The position numbers and the translations under genes were made by a program. A stretch of DNA of 64,000 nucleotides from Chitinophaga silvisoli (GTDB lineage Bacteria > Bacteroidota > Bacteroidia > Chitinophagales > Chitinophagaceae). The stretch is from the NCBI RefSeq assembly GCF_003412465.1, contig NZ_QTJV01000010.1, forward strand, positions 186,001 to 250,000. The letters are read 5' to 3'. Every line of letters begins with the position of its first letter. Within the stretch, counting starts at the first letter, position 1. Below the pieces are notes generated by a model. That model searched no databases. It was given only the letters and a program-made list of their open reading frames with translations, and was not told where the DNA came from. Of the stretch, positions 63,328-64,000 are shown piece by piece.

Positions 63328-64000
63328 TTACTCCTTTGTATTTGCAAATGTAATGATCACTACTCTTCCCCCTTCTTCCCTCGACAATAAAAGTTTGATC
63401 CCATCTTCCAATACCACGGATGTACCTATTTCTATCTCCACACCCCGCGTGATATCCTTTGCAGTGGTTAATTTTTCATTCACAAACAGCCATTGACCAT
63501 TGTGGAAAGAGAAGTAGCCTACCCTTTCTTTCAGGTTGTTGTTAAGGCGTTCATTTCTTAGAATATTCCTGTTGACATGCCAGTAATGTAAGGTCGCGTT
63601 GTGATAGACAACCAGTCTTAAATTGTCCGGCTTCCATACATTGGGTTTAAACTGGTAATACAGGTCCAGTACAGGAATGCTGGCATTGTAGGGTGTGCCA
63701 CAGAAGGGGCAGGAGGTTTGCCTGGTATTATTATAGATAAACCATTTCTGATTGCAGGTGGCATTCGCACATTTTAACTTCAGGTCATTGGTCTTGATGA
63801 GTGCCTGTTCCCATGCATCGGCAGTAGGCCGCTGTACGGGATCATGCAGTCCTTTGATAAATGCCTGGTCAAAGAGTTCTTTCAGGTAAGGGCCGGCTAT
63901 GGTGTAAGGCGTTTTGTTCAGGTCCGTCCATGGATAATAGATTGCCATGTTATCCCCATACTCCCGTACAAAGTTCCGGTTGCTGCTGTCCGTAGGATGC
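63328..64000 (-). CDS. Protein kinase-like protein C-terminal part with zinc ribbon (cut by the right edge)
   Basis: The minus-strand frame is open from the window edge through to 63328, about 223 residues, so the gene's 5' part is outside; an internal ATG at 63948 is probably not the start. The segment PYLKELFDQAFIKGLHDPVQRPTADAWEQAL resembles the end of a Ser/Thr kinase domain. It is followed by a zinc ribbon with CANATC and CPFC (about 75 and 95 residues from the edge) and then a beta-rich C-terminal domain (about 150-223). Kinases of this design occur with a vWA and a PP2C gene in Ter-type stress systems. That context lies outside the window, so it is a hypothesis. Confidence 0.55.
   Translation of the reverse strand, partial: HPTDSSNRNFVREYGDNMAIYYPWTDLNKTPYTIAGPYLKELFDQAFIKGLHDPVQRPTADAWEQALIKTNDLKLKCANATCNQKWFIYNNTRQTSCPFCGTPYNASIPVLDLYYQFKPNVWKPDNLRLVVYHNATLHYWHVNRNILRNERLNNNLKERVGYFSFHNGQWLFVNEKLTTAKDITRGVEIEIGTSVVLEDGIKLLLSREEGGRVVIITFANTKE

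Overview
The window reads as an ordinary chromosomal segment of a Bacteroidota bacterium, most likely Chitinophagaceae (Chitinophaga or a close relative). Reasons: moderate GC; many genes preceded by the Bacteroidota -7 promoter box TAnnTTTG (usually followed by C) and few visible Shine-Dalgarno sequences; many Sec signal peptides ending in AQ; and lineage-typical families (carboxypeptidase-regulatory-like proteins, NamZ/DUF1343, a CxxC-less Mrp, ExbB/ExbD, paired DUF3999 and DUF2339). The genus is an inference. I see no rRNA, tRNA, insertion sequence, prophage or CRISPR array.

Layout. 1-1.0 kb: end of a BlaR1-type M56 peptidase plus its BlaI repressor, with a dyad operator. 1.0-9.0 kb: ftsE, rpsO-pnp, a NIPSNAP protein, prmA, plsY and an M48 lipoprotein protease. 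9.0-13.1 kb: oxyR with both redox cysteines, a helical exported protein, and a glycosyltransferase-methyltransferase pair. 14.7-24.6 kb: a complete haem pathway from glutamyl-tRNA to protohaem, hemA-C-D-E-F-B-L on the minus strand and hemH-hemG divergently on plus. 24.7-27.5 kb: three-gene proton-translocating transhydrogenase. 27.7-33.2 kb: an RsmF-like rRNA methyltransferase, a LysM-DPBB envelope protein, fmt, a NamZ-type muramidase, an FKBP isomerase and a small CWC protein. 33.2-38.4 kb: metE, pepT and exbB-exbD. 38.6-45.4 kb: prmC, ribD, an exported protein with a duplicated domain, yigZ, hbd and mrp. 45.5-51.3 kb: a secreted oxidoreductase/isomerase pair, a repeat-filled spacer, pyrF, a glutaryl-CoA-dehydrogenase-like gene and apbE. 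52.1-57.0 kb: DUF2130 and the DUF3999/DUF2339 membrane pair. 57.1-64.0 kb: poorly characterised proteins, including an overlapping lipoprotein/large exported protein pair, a macroglobulin-like membrane protein, and at the right edge the C-terminal part of what looks like a protein kinase with a zinc ribbon.

How the genes fit together: most are housekeeping (translation and its methyltransferases, haem, NADPH supply, envelope maintenance). HemF, the HemG-type oxidase, OxyR, ApbE and the acyl-CoA dehydrogenase are consistent with an aerobic respiratory life.

The less ordinary signals are: two adjacent, unrelated tandem arrays both with an 11-bp period (47.8-48.0 kb); at least four genes whose -7 promoter box lies 3-4 nt before the ATG, predicting leaderless mRNAs; an Arg/Gly/Asp-rich tail on PNPase; a 24-bp repeat straddling a stop codon; a foldable spacer between pepT and exbB; and the truncated kinase at the right edge. 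I did not find a clear new multi-gene defence or mobile system inside the window. The best places to look for one are just beyond 64000 and the 58.2-61.6 kb pair.
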